Shown here piece by piece: positions 54,901 to 62,168 of a stretch of 64,000 bases of DNA. The number at the start of each line of letters is the position of its first letter. Positions within the stretch are counted from its first letter, which is position 1. The DNA is from CALOCY01 sp942491975. Its GTDB lineage: Bacteria > Bacteroidota > Bacteroidia > Bacteroidales > Prolixibacteraceae. The position numbers were made by a program, and so were the translations under genes. The notes under the pieces are model-generated. The model was not told where the DNA came from. It did not search any database and saw nothing but the letters and a program-made list of their open reading frames with translations. The stretch spans positions 434,001-498,000 of the forward strand of contig CALOCY010000004.1 of the NCBI GenBank assembly GCA_942491975.1, in the 5' to 3' direction.

Positions 54901-55834
54901 TAACGATGGCTTGACATTATTAGATAGTACGTTGGTTGACACCTCTTATGTGTTGACAACTACACTGGAGAATAACAAAATCTATTCTTGGCAGATATTA
55001 GCAAAAGACGAATATGATGCTTCATCAATAGGCGCAGTGTGGTCTTTTACAACTATAAATAACCCTCCTGAATTTAATTCATCTCCTTTCACAGAAACTG
55101 TAGAAGATAATGTATATACATACAACATAACAGCTACTGATAATGATGTGGGGGCAAACCTGACGATTATATGTGCAGTGAAACCTTCGTGGTTGACGTT
55201 TACGGATAATGGAGATGGTACAGCGATACTAACAGGAACTCCCGGAGAGATTAATGTTGGGCCTAATGTGGTAAGATTAACATTAACCGATGGCTTTATT
55301 TCGTCTCCAATAGAACAGGAATTTACGATTACAGTAACAAGGGTTAATAAAACCATTTCACTAAACATTCCGGCAAATACCATCAAAATGGTGGCGCTAC
55401 CTATTGAACCTGAAAATGATCGTGTCCCTCAGGCGATAGGCAATGTTTTGCCATTGTATATGGAAGGGAATAGCCAGCTTTATGTACCTGATTGGGGGTT
55501 AAACACTTTAAGCATGGACGAGATAAACGGCTATAAAATTTTCTTTAACGAAGCTCAAACCATTGTTTTTGACGGGACGATGCTAAAAGGCGGGCAACAA
55601 CTGTTTCTTCTTGCAAATACCGTTAAAATTATCGGTTATCCGTATTCGTCTGTGCATACAGCATTGGAAGTATTTGGGGCTTATCCGTCCATTATTTACG
55701 TGGCCGACGATGAAGGAAATCTTTACGTTCCGGGGTGGGGGCTTACCAATATGGACCTGCAACCTGGGAAAGCACTGAAAGTCTTTTCAACAGAGGACTT
55801 GAACTTTACGTACCCTGTATTGGAGAACGATTAG
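48944..55834 (+). CDS. Giant surface protein with C39-like protease, SLH-like and beta-helix domains
   Basis: 2296 aa. Signal peptide (about 1-24, ending NTHA). Residues 25-225 are a C39-like papain-fold protease: Cys48 in MFCGHTSCLMVFSYY, His161 in ATHWMVLRGYV and Asp184 in VNDPG form a plausible triad. Residues about 330-570 look like three S-layer-homology repeats (YGPDNKLNRAELCVFL; YFDPAKNLNRAEIAKFV). Then Ig/fibronectin-like repeats (about 700-1090), two right-handed beta-helices (about 1100-1400 and 1562-1840), a PKD domain (1852-1930) and a cadherin-like Ig domain (2040-2135). The C-terminus (2140-2296) is not a typical T9SS tail. The 5' 2 kb is more AT-rich than the rest, suggesting fusion. 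Confidence 0.75.
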   Translation: MKKIRIKLCFAFILLLVGIINTHAVEVDIDVPFVSQSMTGCGFDNMFCGHTSCLMVFSYYNGITDILGQDPTKQGIKNINNWLSYHYADHTNSDCGQGTPDPSYLVKVAKEYGRFSDSRWYGDYNGNTDIWDINDLKDEIDRGYPVIVQVHIRMNTDNATHWMVLRGYVDSDDDGDIDEVIVNDPGLTAGEYDKYPVQTFLDSWDATNNRCVAIHDGVINDGLPIYLGKVESTTTLNLRFKLKSNIAESNLTVTSLTINSTAINAGSVSYIGTNDAGMHEYYFTVEVNTNDFPAGGKYNIEFDLNNGGVLEKSFKGLNQVYAIGHYSDLDPSKNEDVRDEWYYKYVNKCLDLGLVVDANNVIPTTYHSGEDVKRSEMAKIVFHAAYDLNLISVSTAGIPFPDALAGPDYFVYVQSLKNAGVVNGYASGAQAGNYGPDNKLNRAELCVFLDSGFDLPDVDPTFLTDLTNTNYPFGSFADVNDNDISPWYYAPIKKVVNTWVSYSFSDIWDGFPIRDRIASGTKRDGIKYFDPAKNLNRAEIAKFVTNAFLFKKDQDTDNNPAPPLAQLKSSEYNTVQHLKSGTINSNSTVGANYEQTASVNGTPPSKLTFSGGATTTSINEGQTLNLSYPGSTDSDGDPLFFYWAVSDGTLTSTSSNHRTVTFTPPAISKTTDIKLFTLCGDGNGYIAEGNLTITVNSSSGSATDDSPVVSNITVSPTTPTKGTPATISWNVTDDNTSSNQLKIWVQYKKSASTWDVVAYDVSNTGSVSWTPSESGTSRQVRIKAKDATHEWSEIGWVYSSAFNVSQQALQAPENLRVDEEKTYYYKMAWDKPERANRYILQEATDASFTENVKEHEITTILENPYRAIYNTASTRYYHRVKAFNDTEESGWSNTVSHYWDNDLLPTVNTISPANESQLNNNSVELNWEGLQGNAALQYTVYLADWNPAGQPPILENTTQTSYTATNLEYNKKYYWQVKITDSDGDEDWSQRWDFTILPEANPPTGSITIAGGAATTNAVSVLLNLSATDSQGEVEYMRFSNDNQTWSNWYWYAPTSGAWNLGEFGGNTQTGTKTVYAQFKDNSDNISTTYSDNITLEAGVPGNIILRDKHYASLRRAIDDAQPSDNIYITAGFYDLTGEVDNSPYFDQSPSLNVGTSLKEGVNIIGEGAEKTTLYWNEGGSGLIINGNNIVEGLTIVRPTFEGNTREAVVIAGSNSTLRNCIIKDSDFAIYTWSGGPFENVTITNCIITNNDERVRLGNINNLNFTNNVISSSIWLNLEVYDCTGNIKNNIVTGATQDGIQVFNYGGISFHNNNIWGNQTNYTDGTSIPDQTGINGNISQDPQFVNAAVGNFRLASNSPCISAGTDVGIPYLGTPDIGYYEYTATGSLVVSTNVNANFVITFPDGSSQNVSSPWNQSNLPIGIYGIYPQDYPGYYKPYVRFINVQANQTETFNDPYVVDNDGPVGAIQANGFDYFTQSRYVTIFNDVTDPVNRIGTNSQMQFSNDGVSWSDAEPVSNKKRYWDLNAYGGDLSEGDKKVYARFSDNNGHWGEAIIDSIQYQPNGKIIRVPDDYANINDAVDSAQIGDIVYVLPGEYETKREDSWADFIIREGIKLQGCNKDSVIITTSETNLHAESVIDNITWKGYSMYTYGDKPQLISNCIFDDFDRLFAQSTNNAMIVSNSIFKNLSNDFGFIYNPNQHGFKGKITNNVFDAGTTAVTGKIGIRIRLEDYPTNEFLEIKNNIFTGFDNGNDNYGAIVIDHDDDDPGDIVVGHNNYFNTINDIHLSFGPNISAQKFPFYLDPQFDTDTTYILSPSSPLKYVGNTSLFARNHDGTNNTLGIEGGPLYNTPPQAKAAVNPKTGSSKTLFTFDASGSVDEQTPVEYLQVRWDFDNDGTLDTDFLTELTIEHQFNTISTDSITCWVFDEHFAIDYMKIANPVVNTSPKTPENPTPEDNQTDIPVDNLQLTWSGDDIDGDTVEYYIYFGNPNDGLTLLDSTLVDTSYVLTTTLENNKIYSWQILAKDEYDASSIGAVWSFTTINNPPEFNSSPFTETVEDNVYTYNITATDNDVGANLTIICAVKPSWLTFTDNGDGTAILTGTPGEINVGPNVVRLTLTDGFISSPIEQEFTITVTRVNKTISLNIPANTIKMVALPIEPENDRVPQAIGNVLPLYMEGNSQLYVPDWGLNTLSMDEINGYKIFFNEAQTIVFDGTMLKGGQQLFLLANTVKIIGYPYSSVHTALEVFGAYPSIIYVADDEGNLYVPGWGLTNMDLQPGKALKVFSTEDLNFTYPVLEND

Positions 55835-55904
55835 GGGTGGTGAATATAAATAGCTGATTAGTAATAATTTAATATAGAATGTATTGAGTCTAAACTTTAA
55901 ACAG

Positions 55905-57743
55905 ATGAAACACTATTTCGTAATCTTAATCTTCGCACTAAATGTGGGTTTGTTAAATGCTCAATCAGTCACTTTTAATATAAGCAAAAAGACAACATTT
56001 CCCGATAGCACTGTGGCAGTATCCATTTCAGTATCCGCTTTTACGGATGTGTACGGGGCGCAGTTTACACTACAATGGAATCCGGATATCATAGCATATG
56101 TTTCGACGGGTGATTATAACCTTCCTGGTCTTACCGCAGGAAATTTTGGTGCAAATGGTGTGACCAATGGAATGTTGACCTTTGCATGGGACGACCCGGT
56201 TGGAACAGGAATAACGGTAGATGACGAAACAACTATTTTTACCATTGCATTTAAAGCAGTGGGAGATATAGATGAAAATACGTCCATCTCTTTTACAGAT
56301 AATCCTACTCCCAAAGAAGTCGTTGTAAACTTATCTTCTGTTGGTTTTATCGCTGACAACGGAAATATTGCCATTACCAACCTTCCAAAGGTTTTAGATG
56401 CAAGTATTGTAGCATTAATATTACCACAAAATGCATGCGGGTTAAGCAATTCGGAAGATATCACACTTGTAATAAAGAGCGTTGGTGATACGATCATTTC
56501 AAACGTTGATGTATCATACATGATCAATGAAAGCAATGTGGTAACCGAAACCATTACGAATACAATAAACCCCAATGATTCTTTGCAATTTACGTTTACT
56601 GAAAAAATTGATCTATCAATACCTGCCGATTATATGGTAAAAGCATGGTCAAATTTGCAAAACGATAATAATCCGACAAATGACACCTTGGAAGCAATTA
56701 TTTCGGTGTTTGGTTTACCCGAGGTAAGTTTTACCGGTTTGGATGAACACTATTACATCAATGCATTATCCGATACGTTGACGGGAAACCCACAGGGAGG
56801 GACTTTTACAGGCCCCGGAATGGATGGAAATATTTTTGATCCGGTAACAGCAGGGATGGGTACACACACCATAATTTACCAATATACGGATACCAATAGC
56901 TGTAGTAATAGCACAATACAGGATGTAACGGTTAATGCATTGCCTGTTTTAATCGTCATGCCTGCTGAAATAAATGTTTCGAACATAGGCGATACAGCTA
57001 GGTTTGAAGTCATCAATACAGGAGGTGGCACATTAAACTGGACGGCAACAAAAACTGCCGGTTGGTTCTTTATAGATGATCCGGACACAGGCTCAAATGA
57101 CGGAATAATAAGGGTTATTTATGAAGCCAATGCGGGTAGTGAAAGAAATGACACCATAGCAGTAACAGATGATGACGGTTATAACAGCCCTGTTAAAGTT
57201 GTTCTACATCAATCCGGAAGCCCGTGCCTTTCATCGTTGTCGTTACATGATATAACTGTTGAAATCGGTCAAACAGAGCTATATAAAACGTCAGACTCTA
57301 TTACAGTAGCAGGAAACGGCACCTACTTTATTGTTGAGGGCAATGGCACAGAAGGGGGTAATGTGGAAATGGGATCAAATAAAATAGTATTAAATCCGGG
57401 ATTCGATGCTAGAAAAGGGTGCGTTTTTCTGGCACATATTGATCCTTGTAGTATGTCGGAAGAGATAGGGAAAATTATTACAGAAATCCCTATAATACAT
57501 AAAGATACAGATATCAAACTATTTCCAAATCCTACTAGTGGCGAATTGAACATTCTTTTGCAGAAGCAAAATGATGCAATGGCAATCATTGAGGTAATGA
57601 ATTTAATGGGAAACAGCATTTACCGGGTGCAAACCAAAGCAAACAGTGCTACCATTGACCTGTCACAACAACCACCGGGAATATATGTGGTGAAGGTGAT
57701 GCAGGGGAGTAAAATGGTTGTAAATAAGGTGATTAAGCAGTAA
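55905..57743 (+). CDS. Cohesin/BACON T9SS surface protein
   Basis: 612 aa from the ATG at 55905, which opens the signal peptide (MKHYFVILIFALNVGLLNAQ); the upstream TTG is rejected. Residues about 22-150: cohesin domain, closely similar to the second cohesin of the 922-aa protein (DPVGTGITVDDETTIFTIAF; SFTDNPTPKEVVVNLSSVGF). About 165-270: CARDB-like domain. About 350-440: BACON domain (WTATKTAGWFFIDDPDTGSN). About 445-530: coathanger-type domain (FIVEGNGTEGG; PGFDARKGC). Last 75 residues: T9SS tail (KLFPNPTSGELNILLQKQ), nearly identical in DNA to that of the next gene. Expected at the cell surface, possibly a dockerin partner. Confidence 0.8.
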   Translation: MKHYFVILIFALNVGLLNAQSVTFNISKKTTFPDSTVAVSISVSAFTDVYGAQFTLQWNPDIIAYVSTGDYNLPGLTAGNFGANGVTNGMLTFAWDDPVGTGITVDDETTIFTIAFKAVGDIDENTSISFTDNPTPKEVVVNLSSVGFIADNGNIAITNLPKVLDASIVALILPQNACGLSNSEDITLVIKSVGDTIISNVDVSYMINESNVVTETITNTINPNDSLQFTFTEKIDLSIPADYMVKAWSNLQNDNNPTNDTLEAIISVFGLPEVSFTGLDEHYYINALSDTLTGNPQGGTFTGPGMDGNIFDPVTAGMGTHTIIYQYTDTNSCSNSTIQDVTVNALPVLIVMPAEINVSNIGDTARFEVINTGGGTLNWTATKTAGWFFIDDPDTGSNDGIIRVIYEANAGSERNDTIAVTDDDGYNSPVKVVLHQSGSPCLSSLSLHDITVEIGQTELYKTSDSITVAGNGTYFIVEGNGTEGGNVEMGSNKIVLNPGFDARKGCVFLAHIDPCSMSEEIGKIITEIPIIHKDTDIKLFPNPTSGELNILLQKQNDAMAIIEVMNLMGNSIYRVQTKANSATIDLSQQPPGIYVVKVMQGSKMVVNKVIKQ

Positions 57744-57860
57744 TGTTTGCCCCTGCGAAGTAACGACCTATGGAGAGGTGCAGGTAAGAAGAATGCCCAC
57801 TAGTGAAGAATGACATTAATGCGATAAATAAAATAGGTTTCTTAATCAAAAAATAAAACC

Positions 57861-60800
57861 ATGAATAGTAAAAACAACCTAAAACAAAAAATCTGCCTGT
57901 TGATAGTATTGTCAATGGTCGTGTTTATCCAAAGTTTAACTGCCCGGGTTAACAGCTTAAATTTATTGGCAAAGCTGGATAGAGGAGTTGCTTCAAACCT
58001 TACCAATGTAAAAGATATGGGAAGGGAAGTTGCAACTATTGGGGATATAAACAGTGATGGCTACGATGATTGGGCCATCGGTTTATATGATGCTACTGAT
58101 TATGAAACAGGTGAGGTAATTGGGAAAGTATACATCTATTTAGGTGACAATACTATTAATGATGACCAAACACCCGATTTAATATTAACAGGAGAAAATT
58201 CCGGGGGGAAGTTTGGTTGGAAAGTCTCTTCCGCGGGAGATGTAAACAGTGACGGATTTGACGATATAATCGTAGGGGCATATCAGGCGAATGACTTCAC
58301 AGGCCGGGCTTATATCTACCTGGGTGGCAATAGCCCGGATAGTATTGCGGATATTACCATTACGGGAGAATATGCAGACGACTGTTTCGGATGGACTCTA
58401 TCCTCTGCAGGTGATTTGAATAATGATGGTTTTGGAGATATAGTAGTAGGGGCTTATGGTTATGATGGGGAAGGAACTGATAAGGGCCGGGCTTACATCT
58501 ATTTAGGGGGTACTAATATGGATAATATTGTGGATATTACCATTACAGGAGAATATGACTACTATCGTCTAGGCGGGAGTATCTCCTCGGCAGGCGATGT
58601 GAACAATGACGGTTTTGATGATATAATCGTGGGGCGTCGTATCTATTTCGGCGGTACAAATATGGATGCTATTGTAGATGTTGAGTTTACAGAAGGTTTA
58701 TCAGGTTCGGAAGATAATTTATCTTCCGCAGGAGATGTAAATAATGACGGCTTTGATGATATAATTGTAGGGGCTTCCCGGAGGTATCTGGCAGGTAGTT
58801 CTGTAGCTTATATCTATTTGGGGGGTACTAATATGGATAATATTGCGGATATTACCATGACAGGAGAAGATGAGTGGGGGTATTTAGGCTGGAGTGTCTC
58901 CTCTGCAGGCGATGTAAACAGTGATGGATTTGATGATGTTATTGTAGGATATGATTTAAGTGATGCAGGAGTTGTTGAGGGCGGACAGGCTTATATTTAC
59001 TTTGGGGGTGCCACTATGGACAGTATTCCGGATATTACCATTACAGGAAAAGATGAGTGGGGGCGTTTAGGTAGGAGTGTCTCCTCGGCAGGTGATGTAA
59101 ATAGTGATGGATTTGATGATGTTATTGTAGGGGCGAATGCATATTCTAAAGGAAAAGTTTACATCTATTTGGGGGGTATTAATATGGATAGCATTGCTGA
59201 TGCGACCACGTTTACAAGGGGAAGTTCAGGGGATTATTTTGGTCGTAGTGTCTCCTCTGCCGGCGATATCAACAGTGATGGATTTGATGATCTCATTGTG
59301 GGAGCTGAGTATAATGATGCAGGAGGTACTGATGCCGGAAAAGCTTATATCTATTTGGGGGGCAATAATCCGAATAATGTCGCGGATATTACACTTTCTG
59401 GGGAAGATAAATGGGATTGTTTTGGTCATAGTGTCTCCTCGGCAGGTGATGTAAATAGTGATGGATTTGATGATATAATTGTAGGGGCATACCAGGCGAA
59501 TGACTTCACAGGCCGGGCTTATATCTATTTTGGCGGTACCAATCCCGATACGGTTCCAGCTATTGTATTTACTGAGGAGAAAAGTTCGTCAAGTGCTTTT
59601 GGTTGCAGTGTCTCTTCTGCCGGTGATGTAAACAGTGATGGATTTGACGATATTATTGTAGGGGCTCCAGGAGGCAATAGTACGGGTTGGTCTTACATCT
59701 ATTTTGGGGGTGCTGATCCGGATACTATTCCTGATGTTGTGTTGGCCGGGGAAAATAGGGATGATTATTTTGGGGGGAGTGTTTCTTCTGCCGGCGATGT
59801 AAACAGTGATGGATTTGATGATGTTATTGTGGGAGCTTCTAGTAATGAGACTGGCCGGGCGTATATTTATTTTGGGGGCAACAACATGGATACTATTCCT
59901 GATGTTGTGTTGGCCGGGGAAAATAGGGATGATCTATTTGGTTGCAGTGTTTCCGCTGTAGGTGACATGAACAGTGATGGTTTTGACGATGTCATTGTAG
60001 GGGCTACTTTTAACGATGCAGGGGGCAATAACGCGGGTCGGTGTTACATCTATTTTGGAGGCACTAATCCGGATAGTATTGCAGATGTTGTGCTTACCGG
60101 GGAAAATACGGATGATCGTCTTGGAGTTGGTATTTCTTCTGCCGGCGATATGAATAATGACGGTTTTGATGATATAATTGTAGGGGCTACTTTTAACGAT
60201 GCAGGGGGCAATAACGCGGGTCGGTCTTATATCTATTTTGGAGGCACTAATCCGGATACTATTCCAGATATTGTACTTGCCGGGGAATGTGCAGATGATG
60301 GTTTTGGAATTAGTGTCGCTTCTGCCGGCGATATCAACAATGATGGTTTTAACGAAATTATTATAGGGGCTCTTCAAAATTCAGCAGCGGGCTATCAGAT
60401 GGGACGGGCATATATCTATGAACAGAGTCCCCGGTTATCTGCCTCTCCCGATACTTTAACGGTTTCTGCAACAAATGGTGCCGATACCATCCAGGTTTCA
60501 AATAGAGGTCCCGGAGAGATACAGTGGCAGGCAGCAGTTCCCGAAGAGTACAATAATTGGCTGACAATTACCGGAGGTGTATCGGGAACAAACAATGGAA
60601 CAGTAACGGTTAACTGTGAAAACAATACCAGCAATGAGAGAACAGGTAAAATAGTGATTACAACTGTTGTTGGAGTTATAAACAGCCCAGATACAATCAT
60701 TGTAAACCAGTCAGCTGGAGATCCGGTTTTATCAGTTACACCGACTGGTTTAAATGTTTTAAAAGAAAGTAGTACAACCACGTTTGATATTTCTAATACA

Positions 60801-61796
60801 GGAGGTGGCATATTAAACTGGACGGCTATTGAAAATGTGGATTGGTTCTCTATTGACCCGGCTGCAGGCACAAACAGTGCTGTCATCACGGTTTCGTATA
60901 CAGCCAATACAAGTGATGCAAGAAGCGATACCATTACTGTAACCGATACTGACGGGTATAATGCCCCGGTTAAGGTGGTGGTGAATCAGGAAGCAGCCGA
61001 TCCGGTATTGACAGTTTTACCTGCTCAACGAAATGTTTCGCCAGCAAGTGGTACAACTACATTTGATGTCTCCAACACGGGTGGCGGTATACTAAACTGG
61101 ACAGTTGTTGAAAATGTGGATTGGTTCTCTATCGATCCGGTTACAGGCACAAACAGTGCTACGATCACGGTTTCGTACAGTGTCAATACAGGTGATGCAA
61201 GAAGCGATACCATTACCGTAACAGACGATGATGGATACAACAATCCTGTTAAAGTTGTGGTAAGCCAGGCGGAGAACACGTGTCCCGTATGGTTGTCGCT
61301 GCATGATACTATAGCCATTGGGCAAATAGAAAACTACCAAACTTCAGATTCCATTATCGCAGCCGGAAATGGCACATGTTATATCATTGAGGCAAACGGC
61401 ACCAATGGGGGTGATGTAACCATGGGAGCCAGTACCATTGTAATGTATCCGGGATTCGATGCCCCCAAAGGGGCTGTTTTCCTGGCTCAGATCTCTCCCT
61501 GTAGCGGTGCTGACCTGAAATCAATGGACTATATTTCAGGTAGTGCAGGAGGCAATGAGATGGTTGTCAAACTATTTCCTAATCCCACCAATGGTGAATT
61601 GAACATTCTTTTGCAGAAGCAAAATGATGCAATGGCAACCATTGAGGTAATGGATTTAATGGGGAACAGCATTTACCGGGTGCAAACCAAAGCAAACAGT
61701 GCTACCATTGACCTGTCACAGCAATCACCGGGATTGTATGTGGTGAAGGTGATGCAGGGGAATCAGTTGGTGGTACATAAGGTAATTAAGCAGTAA
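57861..61796 (+). CDS. FG-GAP repeat, BACON and T9SS surface protein
   Basis: 1311 aa. Signal peptide ends near FIQSLTA. Residues about 40-850: 14 FG-GAP units, each ending in a SSAGDVNSDGFDDIIVGA-type calcium loop (DxNxDG) and followed by GRAYIYLGG-type strands; together they should form two seven-bladed integrin-alpha-like propellers. Residues about 855-1140: three BACON Ig-like repeats (e.g. NTGGGILNWTAIENVDWFS). About 1150-1230: coathanger-type domain. The last 75 residues are a T9SS tail almost identical to the preceding gene's. Lies 117 bp after it. Likely a calcium-dependent adhesin; no enzyme motif. Confidence 0.85.
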   Translation: MNSKNNLKQKICLLIVLSMVVFIQSLTARVNSLNLLAKLDRGVASNLTNVKDMGREVATIGDINSDGYDDWAIGLYDATDYETGEVIGKVYIYLGDNTINDDQTPDLILTGENSGGKFGWKVSSAGDVNSDGFDDIIVGAYQANDFTGRAYIYLGGNSPDSIADITITGEYADDCFGWTLSSAGDLNNDGFGDIVVGAYGYDGEGTDKGRAYIYLGGTNMDNIVDITITGEYDYYRLGGSISSAGDVNNDGFDDIIVGRRIYFGGTNMDAIVDVEFTEGLSGSEDNLSSAGDVNNDGFDDIIVGASRRYLAGSSVAYIYLGGTNMDNIADITMTGEDEWGYLGWSVSSAGDVNSDGFDDVIVGYDLSDAGVVEGGQAYIYFGGATMDSIPDITITGKDEWGRLGRSVSSAGDVNSDGFDDVIVGANAYSKGKVYIYLGGINMDSIADATTFTRGSSGDYFGRSVSSAGDINSDGFDDLIVGAEYNDAGGTDAGKAYIYLGGNNPNNVADITLSGEDKWDCFGHSVSSAGDVNSDGFDDIIVGAYQANDFTGRAYIYFGGTNPDTVPAIVFTEEKSSSSAFGCSVSSAGDVNSDGFDDIIVGAPGGNSTGWSYIYFGGADPDTIPDVVLAGENRDDYFGGSVSSAGDVNSDGFDDVIVGASSNETGRAYIYFGGNNMDTIPDVVLAGENRDDLFGCSVSAVGDMNSDGFDDVIVGATFNDAGGNNAGRCYIYFGGTNPDSIADVVLTGENTDDRLGVGISSAGDMNNDGFDDIIVGATFNDAGGNNAGRSYIYFGGTNPDTIPDIVLAGECADDGFGISVASAGDINNDGFNEIIIGALQNSAAGYQMGRAYIYEQSPRLSASPDTLTVSATNGADTIQVSNRGPGEIQWQAAVPEEYNNWLTITGGVSGTNNGTVTVNCENNTSNERTGKIVITTVVGVINSPDTIIVNQSAGDPVLSVTPTGLNVLKESSTTTFDISNTGGGILNWTAIENVDWFSIDPAAGTNSAVITVSYTANTSDARSDTITVTDTDGYNAPVKVVVNQEAADPVLTVLPAQRNVSPASGTTTFDVSNTGGGILNWTVVENVDWFSIDPVTGTNSATITVSYSVNTGDARSDTITVTDDDGYNNPVKVVVSQAENTCPVWLSLHDTIAIGQIENYQTSDSIIAAGNGTCYIIEANGTNGGDVTMGASTIVMYPGFDAPKGAVFLAQISPCSGADLKSMDYISGSAGGNEMVVKLFPNPTNGELNILLQKQNDAMATIEVMDLMGNSIYRVQTKANSATIDLSQQSPGLYVVKVMQGNQLVVHKVIKQ

Positions 61797-61879
61797 GATA
61801 AGAGATGGGTGATTGTTACTTACAAGGCAACTTTTGTGTATAAGTGTAACTTTTTAAATTAAAATTAATGCAATAAGTA

Positions 61880-61910
61880 TTGGAATTGACAAAAACAATT
61901 TCTTTATTTG
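61880..61910 (+). promoter_or_regulatory. Promoter of the tryptophan operon
   Basis: TTG at 61880-61882, then 20 bp, then TTTATTTG at 61903-61910 (seven of eight matches to TAnnTTTG). The transcript would start near 61917, 13 nt before the leader ORF. This spacing and position agree with an attenuator arrangement downstream. Confidence 0.6.
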
Positions 61911-61929
61911 CGAAAGTGAAAAGTGATTT

Positions 61930-61989
61930 ATGAGAAACCTTACAGTACATACCTGGTGGTGGCACTACTTATCTTTTTATAAGAGGTGA
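61930..61989 (+). CDS. trpL: Tryptophan operon leader peptide
   Basis: A 19-codon ORF (MRNLTVHTWWWHYLSFYKR, then TGA) with three consecutive Trp codons at positions 9-11. Trp is the rarest residue, and three in a row in a tiny ORF just 13 nt downstream of a good promoter, 49 nt ahead of an intrinsic terminator and then trpE, is the arrangement of a ribosome-mediated attenuator. When charged tRNA-Trp is scarce the ribosome would stall on these codons and allow read-through. The start codon has little Shine-Dalgarno signal, as usual in Bacteroidota. Too short for automatic ORF calls; direct evidence of translation is lacking. Confidence 0.75.
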   Translation: MRNLTVHTWWWHYLSFYKR

Positions 61990-62038
61990 GCAAAACCGCT
62001 ATGTTTGTATTCTGATAATAAGAAAAAGAATTTTAAAA

Positions 62039-62071
62039 CGGCTTGTCGAACCTCGACAGGCCGTTTTTTTT
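62039..62071 (+). terminator. trp attenuator terminator
   Basis: CGGCTTGTCGA (62039-62049) pairs with TCGACAGGCCG (62053-62063) in an 11-bp stem with one G-U pair and a 3-nt loop (ACC), followed directly by eight T (62064-62071). It stands between trpL and trpE and fits an intrinsic terminator. A short alternative pairing is possible between GAGGT (61983-61987) and ACCTC (62050-62054); it is too weak to name as the antiterminator without folding. Confidence 0.8.
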
Positions 62072-62168
62072 GTAAGACTAAATTTTTGTAAGCTTATAAC
62101 GCAGCAAAAATTGAAAGTCGAACAATCCTGCCAAAGGCGGGAAGTGTGTAATTGTTGATTAAAAAAAT

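Noticed and set aside
55884..55904. TTG start upstream of the cohesin/BACON gene
   Set aside because: The signal peptide begins at the ATG at 55905. Similar upstream extensions were rejected at 21345, 24801, 26276, 29541 and 30167.
58200..60400. Regularly spaced repeats resembling a CRISPR or satellite array
   Set aside because: They are in-frame FG-GAP coding repeats with variable spacing and third-position changes.
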